Source: Poa pratensis
Lineage: Eukaryota; Streptophyta; Magnoliopsida; Poales; Poaceae
NCBI GenBank assembly: GCA_947311845.1
Contig: CAMZMU010000063.1
Location: 118,159,612 to 118,223,611, forward strand
Reading direction: 5' to 3'
Length of the DNA stretch: 64,000 nucleotides
Both the position numbers and the translations under genes were made by a program. Below the pieces are notes generated by a model that worked only from the letters and a program-made list of their open reading frames with translations, did not search any database and was not told the DNA's origin. Shown in pieces: positions 22,131 through 34,424 of this stretch (within the stretch, counting starts at the first letter, position 1; each line of letters begins with the position of its first letter).

Positions 22131-22970
22131 TTTTTAAAATTCATGCAAAAATAGTTTCCGGTCACCCCCATTTTCTGTTTACTTTTAAAATAGTTTATGT
22201 TCTACCGCTTTTTCTGTTCACTTTTAAAATCATTCAAAAATAGTTTCCGTTCACCCTCATTTATGTTTATTTTTTAAAATCATTCAAAAATAGTTTCCGT
22301 TTATTGGCCTTCTCTGGTCATTTTTAAAATCGTTCAAAAATAGTTTTCATTCACTTTCAAAATCGTTTAAAAATAACTTTCGTTCATAAACCTTTTTTTG
22401 CTCACTTTTTAAATCTGTCCAAAAATAGTTTTTGTTCCCCGACATTTTTCTGTTCACTTTTTTAAAATCGTTCAAAAATAATTTTCGTTCACTTTTAAAA
22501 TCGTCCAAACATAGTTTTCGTTCATAAACCTTTTTTGTTCATTTTTTAAAATCGTTCAAAAATAATTTTTGTTCACCGACCTTCTTTTGTTCACTTTTTA
22601 AAATCGTTCAAAAATAATTTTCGTTCACTTTTAAAATCGTTCAAAAATAAATTTTTCTGTTCACTTGTTAAATCTGTTTCAAAAATAATTATTGTTCACC
22701 GACCTTTTTCTGCTCAATTTTTAAAATCGTTCAAAATAATTTTCGTTCACTTTTAAAATCGTTCAAAATAATTTTCGTTCACTTTTAAAATCGTTCAAAA
22801 AATAACTTTCGTTCATAAACCTTTTTCTGTTCACTTTTTAAATCTGTTCAAAAATAATTTTTGTTCACTGACCTTTTTCTGTTCATTTTTTAAAATCGTT
22901 CAAAATAATTTTCGTCCACTTTTAAAATCGTTCAAAAAATAACTTTCATTCATAAACCTTTTGAAATCTA
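22130..22970 (+). repeat. Tandem array around TTTTAAAATCGTTCAAAAATA
   Basis: Imperfect units of about 34-70 bp, each with CTTTTAAAATCGTTCAAAAA, AATTTTCGTTCA and often CATAAACCTTTTTCTGTTCA, about 15-20 times. The source element is not recognised. The array ends near 22970. Confidence 0.88.
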
Positions 22971-23051
22971 ACTTTAGTGATCGAAAAGGATTGTTTTCAT
23001 ACTTTAGTGATCGTGGGAGCCCGCGGGCTACCTTTTTTTTTTTCTGCAGGC

Positions 23052-23081
23052 GAGCGAGCTAGCGAGCTCGCTAGCTCGCTC
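23052..23081. repeat. Perfect 30-bp palindrome
   Basis: Left half GAGCGAGCTAGCGAG is followed directly by its reverse complement CTCGCTAGCTCGCTC, with no spacer. Confidence 0.97.
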
Positions 23082-23395
23082 AACATATCGATCGATCCGC
23101 ATGGCAGCGTCCAGTGTATGTAGGAAACAGCCAAACCTACAAAACGTGCGAAAGGCCGGCCCATTTAAGCGATGCTTCAGGCGACGCGGACAGGAACCAT
23201 CGCCGTAAGGCACTGTACAGGAGCTCCCCGCGTAGCTAGCGAGCATAACTGCCTATTCCGCCATGGGCCGTTGTGCGCTGCACAAGTTCGCCTAGGGCAA
23301 GAGCCGGGCCTGGCTGCGAGGAAGTAGCGACCGATCTTGATTTTTTGACAAAATAGACAAGACTATCTCATAGATAAAATGTCAAAAGGACCACA

Positions 23396-24180
23396 TTTAG
23401 AGCATCTCCACTCGGTGAGTCCAAACGGCCGCCCAAAGGCCTTTGAGGCGTGCCGGACCAAAATCGGCTCCCAGTCGCGATGCCCAAACGTTTTTTGGTC
23501 CAGCGCGGCCCAATTTTTAGTCCGGCACACCCAGCCCGCGCCCTCCGCATGGGGAGTCGATGGGCTGTGCCGGACGAAACCGCGCGTGCCGCCACGTCGG
23601 CCTCCGACGCGCGGGTCACGCCTGTCATTGAGACGCGAAGCTGAGTGCGGCCGGTCAGCTGAATTAATGACGGGCGGCGTTTCGGTTTCCCAGCCGGGCG
23701 CAGCGACGCGTCGCTTTAGCTCTCTGCGGCGAGGAAGCGTTTGTGCCACGGCGGCATTAATGCAGACGAGCGCGCCTTTTAAAGCATCGCCGTAAATAAG
23801 GTGGCAGGCGGGCCGGTGGCCGGAGTTAAGGCGAGCTCATCCGCTCGCCTCCCCCGGCCGCTATATAGAGGTGGTTTGCTCGCCGTCTCCATCACAGCAC
23901 ACTTTCTCCACCACCTGGCCGTGGCTCCTCCCGGCGCGACAGCGGTGCTCCCTTGACGGAGGAGGAACTTGCCGCAGGCCCGCAGGGTGCGCCGGTCTGA
24001 GCAAGCGACGCTCGGCGCGCTGCGCGACGCTCGACTCCGCGCATTTCGGCCGTTGCAGAACGACGACGAGGTGGGCTCCTCCGCGCGCGCTCCTCCGCCT
24101 CCTCCGCCGCCACCGGCGGACCTGCTCACGGAGGCGGAGGCGCAGGAGCTCATCTCCACGTTCAAATATGTACAAAGAAA
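23396..24180 (+). mobile_element. Left end of a Harbinger-like element with a promoter
   Basis: TTTAGAGCATCTCCACTCGG at 23396 resembles the terminus at 57326 (GGGCATCTCCACTCG). A GC-rich subterminal region follows, then GCTATATAGAGG (near 23858) as a likely TATA box and a GC-rich leader. After it the reading frames are broken (TTGACGGAGGAGGAACTTGC then stops). Right end uncertain; a candidate inverted end, TTGAAGATGCTCTC, lies near 27457-27470. Confidence 0.5.
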
Positions 24181-27100
24181 AGAAAAAAAATAAAGTAAAG
24201 ATTAACCAAAAATTCGCCGATCTTTGCCGCGGGCCGTTGCGTGCACTATTTGTCGCTGGACTCTGTTCTGTGAGCGCCGAGTACAGTAAGCCACAAGGTG
24301 TCAGTGAGTGAGTCGCGCTGTTGGATGGCTATATTCTCGCTGGAAAACAGAGAAAGGAGGGGAAGAGGACGAGAGGCAAAGAACCGCCTGCCTGCCTGTG
24401 TTGTTAAATCTGAGAATCTGATCGTGAAACTACTAGCTAGCTGGCTAGCTAGTCCCGTATGTTCGATCTGACCATAAAATGAGCAATTTTCATTGAGTAT
24501 GGTACGCTGTGACACTTGTTGGCTGGGGTATATGATTCCGTTGCAGCTGTTCGGCGTGCAGGCCGTCCCGTTGGAAGCACAAATCACATAGCCTCATGGC
24601 AAGGATTCTCGATTCGCCCTCACGGTTTTGATGGAAGCCGAAGCAGCATCTAATCTTCTACTTTTCTCCTTTTCTTAGAGACATCGTCATCGCTTCCATT
24701 TTTTTTCAATCGACAAAATTGGAGAGAGGTGCCTCCTCCGGCCGGGTGGAATAACCCTATACAGCTTTACTCTTACGCGTCCCCTTCGTGACTACCCATC
24801 AAGTGTATCGTTGACGGGCATAACTTTTTTTTTTCATACCAATCACCCGACATGAAAGGACAAAAATACCCGCATTTGCATCACATCAACTTTAACAGAA
24901 CATAGTTATAATCAATAATATATAGACCCAAAAATCGAGGCTAAGATCACAAGATGGGAGACGTAAGATCAAGACGGGAATATGACATACGAACTAGGTA
25001 CAAAACTCACGAGAGGCAGGACAACGGAAGGGGAAGATCAAAGGGACTTGTATTTCCATGTTGGCGGCGTTGAAGGGTTAAGCCTAAGGGGACCATGTCC
25101 TCGTGTGGTTCGATCGTTCGAGATTAGGCAAAACATTAAGATTACTACTTGGGTTTACATGGGAAGACCGGCTCGTCATATTTTCATATCGGTACATGGG
25201 TGCGTGAGTATGTCTTACGCGTTCACATACACATACCACTCTACCTTGATGGGTATAAAATTTCTCTATTTACATACATGTGGATTTTTTTTTGTCGAAA
25301 CACTTACCCTAACACGGTTTTTACCCAGGTCAGCGGGCAATGGGTACCATTGTCATCTTTGTTGTCCTCTCTCCTTCTCATGCTCGGCTATTCTAATTCA
25401 TGCTCAGGGTCGACGCCTGAAGCATCTTGTTTAGGTGTCAGCCCATATAGGTGGATTTCTTCCTTTCTCTTTGTGTTTGCTTGTTTATTTTGTTTCCTTT
25501 TTTGGTATTTGGTTTTTCTCTTTGTTTTTTCTTGTAGTTATGTTTCTTTTTATGTCCATGTTTTTCTTTTTTTCTCCTTTTTTCTAGTTTTGTTCTTGTT
25601 GTCCAAGTTTTATTTTCCTTTTTTTTCTTTTTATTTTCCTTCATAAAACATACGAATTATTTTATAGTGTAATATGTGAATCTTTTAATCCCGCAAACAT
25701 TTATTTTGAAGCGCGTGGACATTTGTGTTTTTCACGGTGAATATGTTTTGAACCTCGTGAACCGCTACTTTGACCCACATTAATATTCTTTCTTTTTACA
25801 ATTTCTATTACCTTAAAACATTTTTAACTCTACAAATATTTCTCTCAACTTTCCTAGTCATTAACACCAAACCGTTGTGTTTGAGGTTTGTTTATCTCCT
25901 CTTGGCTGGTGTGATGGATGAGCTATACTAACTTGAGATTATCGATACATATTTGCGTCTATATGGGGTAAAGTACGGATTCACAATGCCCCGCTTGCAA
26001 AATGCATGATAGTGTTCCGTCTGTGCATCACGTTCTAACATAGAGTTGATGCAACACAACTCCCTAATACATCATTCCTAAGCAAGTGGGTTGTTAGCAT
26101 GCTCAGAATTAAGTGTAAACACAGAATATTGATGTAGATAATGTACATGATGTTGGATGATATCATGGGTTTTCTCTGACTTAACAAGTTCTACCTTTGT
26201 TGTGACTAGGAAGACTAAACAACATCGCACTCATTTATCCCTAGTGTGGTAGATGTGGAAAGGTAAAAACCTTAGCATGTCCTAGGTTTTTGTCCTTATT
26301 CAGTTGCTACTACCAATTTACTCCAACTAACTCATATGTTCCCCCTCTAAGCCCTAGTATATTAGTTTGATCAGAACAAACATAAAAGAACGGGATAATA
26401 ATATACATCTACAAAACAAAACATAACACTAAAACAAATTGCATCTCATTACTCATCTCACATTCAAAATATTCACCAAGATGATAATACAAAAGTAACC
26501 ATAATCACGTAAAACAACTTATATGGTTCTACAAGGTGATACTACATAGAGAAAGATTGATCAAGCCACAAACCCATAGCTCGATGGTTGACTATTCCCT
26601 TCTCATCATGAAGGCGAAGGTGAAAACGGTGGAGAGCCGGAGAGGCAACTAGGGGCAATTTTGACAGTGTTTTTTGTGACGACCTCTTGTTTCTCTGTTT
26701 GCGGATGCAATCCCCCCTTCCACAACACCCCCCCCCCCCCCCCCACACACACACCCTCCCCACGAAACCACGTCTTTTATAGATGGTTTTAGGTAAAAAC
26801 AAAGGCATTGGTGAAAGAATTGGGCTGGTCAAACAGCCGAGGAGCCAGATGACCCTCCCCCCTCCCGTGCTTGCTAGGCCACACCAGGCACGCCGAGAAG
26901 CCAATCTGGAGCCTCCTCAGACCTTGAGGCTCCACCTGTTTGCCAAAAATAATGACATGCCAAAAAAAATAGGTCCATTTGACATTTAGAAGGTTACTGA
27001 AGATTAAAAATACGAAAAACAAAGTTCCTTGACTTCCAAACGTAGATACCAAAATAAAAGAATTTTGTGGGAGATCTCGTAAATCAGTAAGAACAATGGT

Positions 27101-27549
27101 CTAATGATGATAATATGATGATTAAAAGTGTAACAAAATACAAATTTCGCTGATACATATCCGACGATCACCCGTGCCTTCAGAGGCCTCGTCGGGGCCC
27201 CTCCCTCCTTGTCCTCCTCCAACCTCTTGTCATCTTTGACAAGTACTAATGCCCCAGAGCTGACATGGGGAAGTGAAACCACGCGGTGAATCCTCTTTTT
27301 GTTTGTGTAGTGTAATTAATCGTCCATTTTGTTGTCTGATGAACTAGATGAACTTTGATGGTGTCCAGTATGAACTATGATGGTGAACTAGATGTTGTCC
27401 GGTTAATTATGACGAACGCGTTCGTGGACATATAAGGGGCCAAAAAAAGATATGCCGGTTGAAGATGCTCTCACAAATACATGGTGTATAACAGGGGCGT
27501 GTGATCGTGGAGTACAAGCCGGATCACAGATCCCTAGTTCTCATATAGA
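24181..27549. other. Repeat-derived intergenic DNA
   Basis: No gene that I can support. It contains a near palindrome CTAGCTAGCTGGCTAGCTAG (about 24432), a T-rich stretch at 25440-25640, a run of 18 C near 26728-26744 followed by CACACACA, and a mixed region 26540-27290 with short meaningless ORFs. 27457-27470 may be a transposon end. Confidence 0.5.
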
Positions 27550-27560
27550 CTAGCCCCTAC

Positions 27561-27966
27561 GAAAAGTCACTTTGTAGCTAATCCTACATGTTGTAGCACG
27601 TTTTTTAAACTTTTTTTTTGCATCAACAGCATGATGTTTCAAAAAAAATCCGAGATATTGCAATGACGTAATCTAATGTCCTGCAAATTTTCAACTCGAA
27701 ATGTTTTGTATTTCGGCCTACACAAAAATAACAAATTCTGATAAATCTGGAAAAAAAAATCGAAATTTGTAGTGTTCACCATCTCAGATCTTAAAATTTG
27801 TCATTTTTGCAGAGCCCAAAATACATAATTTTTTGCATTGGTTTTTGCATAGTGCTAGAAGTAATCATTATCTACATCCACCGTTAATTTCATAATTGTT
27901 TGAAACTTTAAAGTAGCGTTTTTTATTTTTGGCTACATGTAGCCCGTCCTACAAAACGCTGCTCTC
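27561..27966. mobile_element. Foldback MITE, copy C (diverged)
   Basis: Flanked by CTAGCCCCTAC (27550-27560) and CTAGCTCCTAC (27967-27977), an 11-bp target duplication with one mismatch. The ends GAAAAGTCACTTTG and CAAAACGCTGCTCTC are imperfect inverted repeats. Near each end lies a self-complementary cap (GGCTACATGTAGCC at 27931-27944; a mutated form near 27583). The centre has ATCTCAGATCTTAAAATTT, as in copy A (ATCTCAGATCTGAAAATTC). Confidence 0.8.
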
Positions 27967-27977
27967 CTAGCTCCTAC

Positions 27978-29254
27978 GGTTACAGAGAAGAGAGAACGCT
28001 GCATGGATATACACAGCTATGCAACACGTACACTTCAGCAGTGTGGGCAAATAATTACGTGTCAGTGTAGAGGGAAAAGAAAACCATAGCTGAGCTCACT
28101 TCTAGAATGAGAAACCAAAGTATCTTCTCAGCTAAATCGACATACAAATTCAATACAACGGTAGATGCAAATTCACCTGAAAAATGAGAAACGACAATAA
28201 TTATGAAGACAGTTTTACCGTGAATAACTGCAGCTTTAATGGAAGCAGGTTTGATTGGCTAAATCCTATCTAGAACAGCTAAGGACGACTATCCTATGCA
28301 AATGCAATTTGGAACCAGAGATGGAGAGCAAATCCAAATTTTCCCTTGGTGGATCATGCAAAACAATATCTCCAGAGCAAGTTAACGCACAAGGGACAAA
28401 CTCCTCCTGTGTGGAGTCTACCTAGAGCCCTCTCAACACTTCCATCTACTTGTCATGAAGTATCTTTCAGCTGTTTTACTATGGCTACTCTGCTTCATCG
28501 ACAAACCAGAACAATTCCTGCAACAAATTGTTATGTGATGACAAGCTGACAAAGGCAAAGTCGACAACACTAATACTACGAACACATCATGAGTGGTGCA
28601 ATAGATCCTCTATGTTCCAGAACATTCACCTGTGTTTAGGTTCCATGCACAAACACAACAAAGATTTTGAGGCTGCATGTAAGAGATCTAGAGCTCTAGT
28701 TCCCATCTGAACTATGATTCACGCGCTGATTTAAACTAGCACGAAACACAGCTGGAACTGAATTAAACCATCTCAGCTGAGGTTCCATTTACCTAACATC
28801 AGACATGTCTCATAACTGGAAAAGGAACTAAATTCAGATTACATGGAAGCAACTTTTGGACGAAAAAAAAGACCAGAAGAATTGCGTAACAGCATGTCCA
28901 AACTCATCTTGCGAAACAGAAAACACCACACAATTCAGCAGCTCTGATCCATTTCCAAAGGATGCGTGGATGATGCCCTTACGTCCAATTCAGATAACTT
29001 CTAATCAAAGGTAGAAGACACTTTACCTGAAATTCAAAGAACCAGATTTATTTTCGTCTAGATCACACATGGTGATTAATTTAGGATATGCATAAAAGTG
29101 TAGATCTTATTATGCATTGCTGAAGTACACATAAACTAGAAACCCATGCCAGCACAATATATAAGAGTCTTTGGTCACCTGGAAACCTTCATGCAAAAAT
29201 ACATTATTTTTTCATTACTAGATACATCAAAATAAGTATCCTAGATAATTATCA
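27978..29254. other. Intergenic
   Basis: Mixed, mildly AT-rich DNA without a supported gene. Short frames at 28346 and 28528 show no family signal. It ends at the 5' junction of the LINE, placed only approximately. Confidence 0.5.
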
Positions 29255-29273
29255 TGATTCGTGCATCCATGGA

Positions 29274-30758
29274 GTGCTGCAGCTGGAGGAGCCGATGGAG
29301 CAGGACTCGCCGCTCATGCATTGCCCGGAGCTGGGCATGTATGCCGAGCCGGCGGAGAGAAAGGGGCCGCTCAAGCTGCTGGACTACAAGGTTCTCCTCC
29401 ACCTCGACCGCGTCATCGACTACTCGGTGCTGCCGGAATCCAGCTCCGACAGCCACCGGAGCGTGCAAAGTGACATAAGCGGTATGCCGTCGGATGCCTC
29501 CAACTCCGTGGGCCCCCGTGAGTGGCACTACCGCTGGTTTCTTCGCTACGAGGACGGTACGTTTCCTCCCCGGAGGCCGACGGTGCCCTCGCGGCTGCGC
29601 TTCCCGGGAAAGGGCGGTGGGGGTGATGGTGGCGGAGGGAGTGGAGCAGGAAGGCAGGGAGATGGTGTGAGAAGGCATGACGGTGGACGTGGAGGTCGCA
29701 GCTCTGGCTGGGATCAGCCGCCGCCGGCGTCCTCCGGTTCTCAGGATGGAGGGCATGGTGGAGCAAGCTCAGCGGGCGGCGGGGTTCGGGCTCGGGAGCT
29801 GACGGCGAACCCGAAAACCGCTAGCCCGGCACAGGCGTCCACGCAAGTTGGGACCGCATGTGTGCCTGGCCAGTCGGCGACGCGGTCAACTTCTCCTGAA
29901 GAAGAAACAACTGCTCTGCCGTCCGAGGAACAGGACACCGAGGATTTCCTCATTCTTGCTTCCCTTGCGGGGAAGCAGTCGAGGCGCAGAGAGATGGGGC
30001 GGCGTGGTCTGTCAGCGCAGCCTGTCCTCTTGGAGGTCGTGCCTGGTCCCACGAAGGTGCAGGTGTGTGCGCTAGGTCAAGCATCTCCACCGACGGAGGC
30101 GAACCTTGCAGAGGAGCAACATAAGGAACCGATCGGTCCGAACATGCTTGCAAATGGACCGGCCCTTTTGGACCTGCTGACTCCGTCTGAGGATCTCAGA
30201 GACGTGGCCTTTTCTGAAGATGGGCCAGTTGCTCACGAGGACACACTGCAACCTAAGCAAGCCCTTGGTGCTGCGGTTGATGCTGTTGATGGGTCAGACT
30301 TGAGCCCGGCCGGCGGGGCTGACAAGGCCGCAACTGGAGGGGTGACAAATGGAACAGGGGAAAAAAACATTGATGCCTTCCTCAACTCCTTCTTCTCCCC
30401 TGTGACCACTGCTCTCTTGCCGCCGCCTGAGCTCGCAACCACGGTTCGTAGAGAGGCCACTCCGGCGGGCGGCCCCCCTGCCGGCCGCGCAGCGCCCATG
30501 CCGCCACGATCCAGTGGTCGCCTCGCTGCCAAGCCTACCAGCGGCCTGACCGTGGTGGAAAAAGCCAAGTTGGTGCTGTTGAAGAAGAGCGGCGCCGTTC
30601 TGCACGACGGCCCGCTGGCTGCTAAAGATCTGGCAAGTTACAGAGCCATGTACGGAAAGCCAATCCCGATTCAGTTCGCCGATGCCGTCACAGAGCTCAT
30701 ACAAGTTGGAAAAGGCAAGGCATCGGCCGTCTCGGGCCAGGTGGTGGCCACTGCCTGA
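29274..30758 (+). CDS. LINE ORF1, C-terminal part
   Basis: About 494 codons are open without a convincing ATG at the start, as expected of a truncated frame. The N-terminal stretch (LLDYKVLLHLDRVIDY; REWHYRWFLRYEDG) is typical of the part that follows the RNA-binding and zinc-knuckle region of plant L1 ORF1 proteins. Then come Gly-rich (about 113-150) and Ala/Pro/Ser-rich linkers and a C-terminal segment SSGRLAAKPTSGLTVVEKAK. ORF1 proteins bind element RNA and chaperone retrotransposition (family knowledge). The RNA-binding N-terminus is absent. ORF2 begins 48 bases after the stop. Confidence 0.75.
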   Translation: MLQLEEPMEQDSPLMHCPELGMYAEPAERKGPLKLLDYKVLLHLDRVIDYSVLPESSSDSHRSVQSDISGMPSDASNSVGPREWHYRWFLRYEDGTFPPRRPTVPSRLRFPGKGGGGDGGGGSGAGRQGDGVRRHDGGRGGRSSGWDQPPPASSGSQDGGHGGASSAGGGVRARELTANPKTASPAQASTQVGTACVPGQSATRSTSPEEETTALPSEEQDTEDFLILASLAGKQSRRREMGRRGLSAQPVLLEVVPGPTKVQVCALGQASPPTEANLAEEQHKEPIGPNMLANGPALLDLLTPSEDLRDVAFSEDGPVAHEDTLQPKQALGAAVDAVDGSDLSPAGGADKAATGGVTNGTGEKNIDAFLNSFFSPVTTALLPPPELATTVRREATPAGGPPAGRAAPMPPRSSGRLAAKPTSGLTVVEKAKLVLLKKSGAVLHDGPLAAKDLASYRAMYGKPIPIQFADAVTELIQVGKGKASAVSGQVVATA

Positions 30759-30805
30759 CCTGTTGTTGGTGGTTGCAGTTTGTTTGTGTGTTTGTTAGTT
30801 TCCCC

Positions 30806-33800
30806 ATGGATTTAGCCATCTTTGATTGGAACCTGAGAGGTTTAAACAACCCAGCTCGAAGAGAAGCAGTGTTTGATGTCTTCTCTGAATCCAAGTGCAA
30901 CATTGTGTGTTTTCAGGAAACAAAATTAGAAGTGGTTTCCCGGGCTATAGTAATTGAGACGATTGGCTCGAGATTTGCTGACAGCTTCTTGTTCAAACCT
31001 GCTGTGGGAACAAGAGGGGGTATTCTTCTTGCAGTGTCTGACGATTTTGATATTGAACCGATTGTTGCTGCCCCATGTCGATTTTCAATTTCGGCCAAGA
31101 TAACTGACAGAAGCAACGGGATGTCCTGGGACATTACAGGAGTTTATGGCCCGCAGGAGGATCAAGAAAAAGTGGAGTTCATCCAGGAGCTCAGAGCGCT
31201 AAAATCGCACATGCAGGACAAGTGGCTGTTGTTAGGTGATTTCAACCTAATTCTACACGCCAATGAGAAAAGTTCGACAAATCTGAATTTAAGGATGATG
31301 GGCAGATTTCGCAATGCTATAGAAGACCTTGAAATGAGAGAGTTTCAGCTAGTAGGAAAGAGGTTTACCTGGGCAAGTTCCGGCAACAACAGTGTGATGA
31401 CTAGAATTGATCGTGTGTTCATGTCTAGGGAATGGGAGCTGGCCTTCCCGCAATATCGTCTCTCCCATGAGTCTTCTTCAATTTCTGACCATTGCCCTCT
31501 TGTGCTTAAGAAGATGGAGGTGCTGCACTATAAAGGGTTCAGATTTGAATCAGCTTGGACAAAAATTCCCGGGTTTGTACAGGTGGTGGAAAGTGCATGG
31601 AAAAAGCCTGTTGCCTCTTTGGACGCTTTTCGTTTGCTGCACATCAAGTTGTCCAGAACGGCTAAGGCACTGAAAAAATGGAACAAGCTGAGAAGAAAGG
31701 AGAGAAGATTTCAGGCCGCGATTGCCAACGACGTCATCTTCCATCTTGATTTGGCTCAGGAGGAGAGGGAGCTCGCCGATTATGAAATCCAGCTCAAGCG
31801 GTTACTGAAAGCTCGTCTGCTTGGTTTCGCTGCCATTGACCGTATGAAGTGGCGCCAACGCTCCAGACTTGTTTGGATCAAGGCTGCTGATGCAAACACA
31901 AAGCTTTTTCATCTTCGAGCTAATGGGCGTCGTCGCAAAAATCATATCCCATTTTGAAGATAGCCTCGGGGCAGTGCACAAGTCAGGTTGGTAAAGAGCA
32001 ATCTTGCACTCCTTCTTCTCGAATCATCTTGGGAAAGAAAAGCCGCAAGGGCTTCAGTTTAGATGGGAAGCTCTAGGGGTCCAGCGGCGTGACCTGAGAC
32101 ATCTGGATGCTGATTTCTCCATAGAAGAAGTGAAAGAGGTTATTTTCTCTCTGCACCCGGAAAAGGCACCTGGGCCGGATGGATTCATTGGCAAGTTTTA
32201 CAAAACATGTTGGGCCATTATCAAGGATGATATTACCAAAGCTGTTAATCAGTTCCATAGCCTCCGTGATGGACAATGGAAGCTTCTGAACTCCGCCAAC
32301 ATCGTGCTGCTCCCTAAGAAGAATGGTGCCGATGAACCTCAGTTTTTTCGGCCAATTAGCCTGATGCACAGCTTTGCCAAGATCATTTGCAAGATTCTTG
32401 CTAATAGGCTGGCCCCTGAGCTGCAGAACCTCATCTCAGTCAGTCAGAGCGCTTTTATTAAGCGGAGAAGCATCCAAGACAATTTTTTATATGTCCAGAA
32501 TGTCATCAAGCAGGCCCACTCGAAGCACCTTCCTACTCTTTTCCTGAAGTTGGATTTTGCTCGAGCTTTTGATTCAGTTGGATGGCCTTATTTGCTTAGC
32601 TTGTTGAAGGCTCTGGGTTTTGGACCTCGTTGGCGAGACATGATCTCCCTGCTGCTGTCATCTGCAACTTCGAGAGTTACTAAATGGAATTCCTGGGCGC
32701 CCCTTCTCTCACCGCCGTGGCTTGAGGCAGGGCGATCCGCTGTCGCCGATGCTATTCATCATTGCCATGGAGCCGCTTCAGCTTCTGATGCACAAAGCCA
32801 CTCTAAATGGAGTGCTAGCCCCCATTGCTCCAAAGGCTGCAAAGTTGCAGGTCAGCTTGTACGCTGATGATGTGGCGGTTTTTGTCAACCCCTGCCAAGC
32901 TGACGTCCATGCAACATACAAGCTTCTGCATGGTTTCAGCCTGGCCTCGGGCCTCAGCATTAATTTGGACAAGTGTGTGATTTATCCGGTGCGTTGCAGC
33001 GAGATCAACCTTCAACAGATTTTGCAAAACTTCAGTTGCCCCGTTGGAACTTTCCCCTGCCGTTATTTGGGGCTGCCTTTGGGCCTCAGAAAGCCGAAAA
33101 GAGTTGAAATTCAGCCAATCATCGATAAGCTAGCTTCAAAATCGCGAGGATGGATGGACGGTTAATGGCCAAACCTGGGCGTTTGGCATTGTTGAATTCG
33201 GTGTTGACCTCTGCTACAACTTACTTTTTCACTCTCTTCGCTGCTAACCCTTGGGCTGTAAAAAAGTTAGATAAGCTGAGAAGGAATTTCCTTTGGGACA
33301 TAGAAGATGGCGCTAATGGAGGGGAAAATGTTTAGTGAGTTGGAAGAAAATCTGCAGCCAAAAGATTTAGGTGGTCTTGCAATCAAGGATCTGAAGGTGT
33401 TTAGTAGAGCTCTTCGGCTAAGGTGGATGTGGTACCAATGGGGGACTGAACAAAGGCCATGGTTTGGCACGGTAGTGCCTTGTGATGATACTGACCGCGC
33501 CCTGTTCGCTGCTTGCACTCAAGTGACTATTGGCAACGGGAAACTATGCAGGTTTTGGACTGACAGCTGGTTAGAGGGGATTGCGCCCAAATCAATTGCT
33601 CCTATGATCTTTAAGCTGGCTCGTCGCAAGCAGTTGTTAGTTTGTGAAGCGCTCGTTAACAACAGGTGGATGAAAGGACTTAATAGGATGGTCACGGCTG
33701 AGCAGCTGGATGAGTTCTTTCTGCTCTGGAATTTGATCCAAGGAGTTGTGTTAAATGATAACACTGACACAATTAGATGGATGCACACAACCGATGGACA

Positions 33801-34316
33801 GTACACGGCAAAGTCGGCTTATGATGTCCAATTCAAGTCTAGGATACCGCAGCCGTATTTGAATCAGATTTGGAGTTTAAAAGCAGAGCCAAAAGTCAAA
33901 TTCCATTGTTGGCTGCTGTTGCAAGGAAGAATTTGGACCAAAGACAGGCTTCAACGAAGAGGGCTAACAGATCAAAGCAAATGCCTCTTTTGCGACCAAG
34001 AGACTGAAACTGCCGAGCATTTATCTTTGGGTTGCCCTTCGCGAAGCAGGTGTGGAATGAGCTCTCTTTGAGCCATAGGCAGGTTGCCGAAGCTGGCCAT
34101 TCTTCAACGTCCCTGACTATGTGGTGGTCCAAGGTTCATAGTTTCAATAGGCTCAAGGAAACCAAACCTTGGGCTACACTCGCGGCATACGTGATCTGGC
34201 ATATTTGGAAAGAACGAAATAGAAGATCCTTTGAAGGAAAAGAGGCAACGCATGTTGTTGTTGCTTCCCTAGCTAGAGAGGATTTTGAGATTTTCTTAGT
34301 TGCGAGCAGAAGCTAG
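30806..34316 (+). pseudogene. LINE ORF2: endonuclease and reverse transcriptase, broken
   Basis: ORF2 nicks target DNA and reverse-transcribes the element. The endonuclease domain starts at the ATG at 30806: FDWNLRGLNN, CFQETK, GVYGPQE, LLGDFNLI and SDHCPLVL (active-site Asn, Glu, Asp, His) are all present in one open frame to 31955. The RT follows from 32004 with KKNGADEPQFFRPISL, FLKLDFARAFDS and YADDVAVF (near 32861). The C-terminus has WSLKAEPKVKFHCWLL and CLFCDQ.ETAEHL (zf-RVT). A stop/frameshift near 31957 and frame changes near 32680-32720, 33160, 33300 and 34030 make it inactive. The intact endonuclease frame suggests modest age. Confidence 0.93.
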
Positions 34317-34424
34317 CATTCCGCTGGTTTTCTGGGTGATTTATGTAACCTGACATTGTGTTTCCCTCTTCTGAAATGAAATCGGCAGAACCCCTGCCTT
34401 GTATCGTCAAAAAAAAAAAAAAAA

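Larger units (their letters stand above)
29255..34424 (+). mobile_element. 5'-truncated LINE (plant L1-like) with poly(A) tail
   Basis: Order: partial ORF1, ORF2 with endonuclease, reverse transcriptase and a C-terminal zinc-finger region, 3' untranslated region, then 16 A (34409-34424). This is the plant L1 structure. ORF1 lacks its N-terminal half, so the copy is 5'-truncated, as is common. The exact 5' junction (29240-29275) is uncertain and I found no target duplication of the GTGACCGAAC that follows the tail. Confidence 0.92.

Noticed and set aside
25149..25646. 165-codon ORF with a Phe-rich hydrophobic C-terminus
   Set aside because: The hydrophobic part is a translated T-rich tract. 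There is no promoter, family match or codon bias.
23396..27470. One large Harbinger-like element from the GAGCATCTCCACTCGG end to the TTGAAGATGCTCTC end
   Set aside because: The two ends match only partly (AGAGCATCT.CA) and no target duplication is clear. The interior has no coherent content, so only the left end is listed.
29413..29766. Minus-strand ORFs over the LINE ORF1
   Set aside because: Antisense shadows of a GC-rich sense frame that carries the recognisable LINE ORF1 features.
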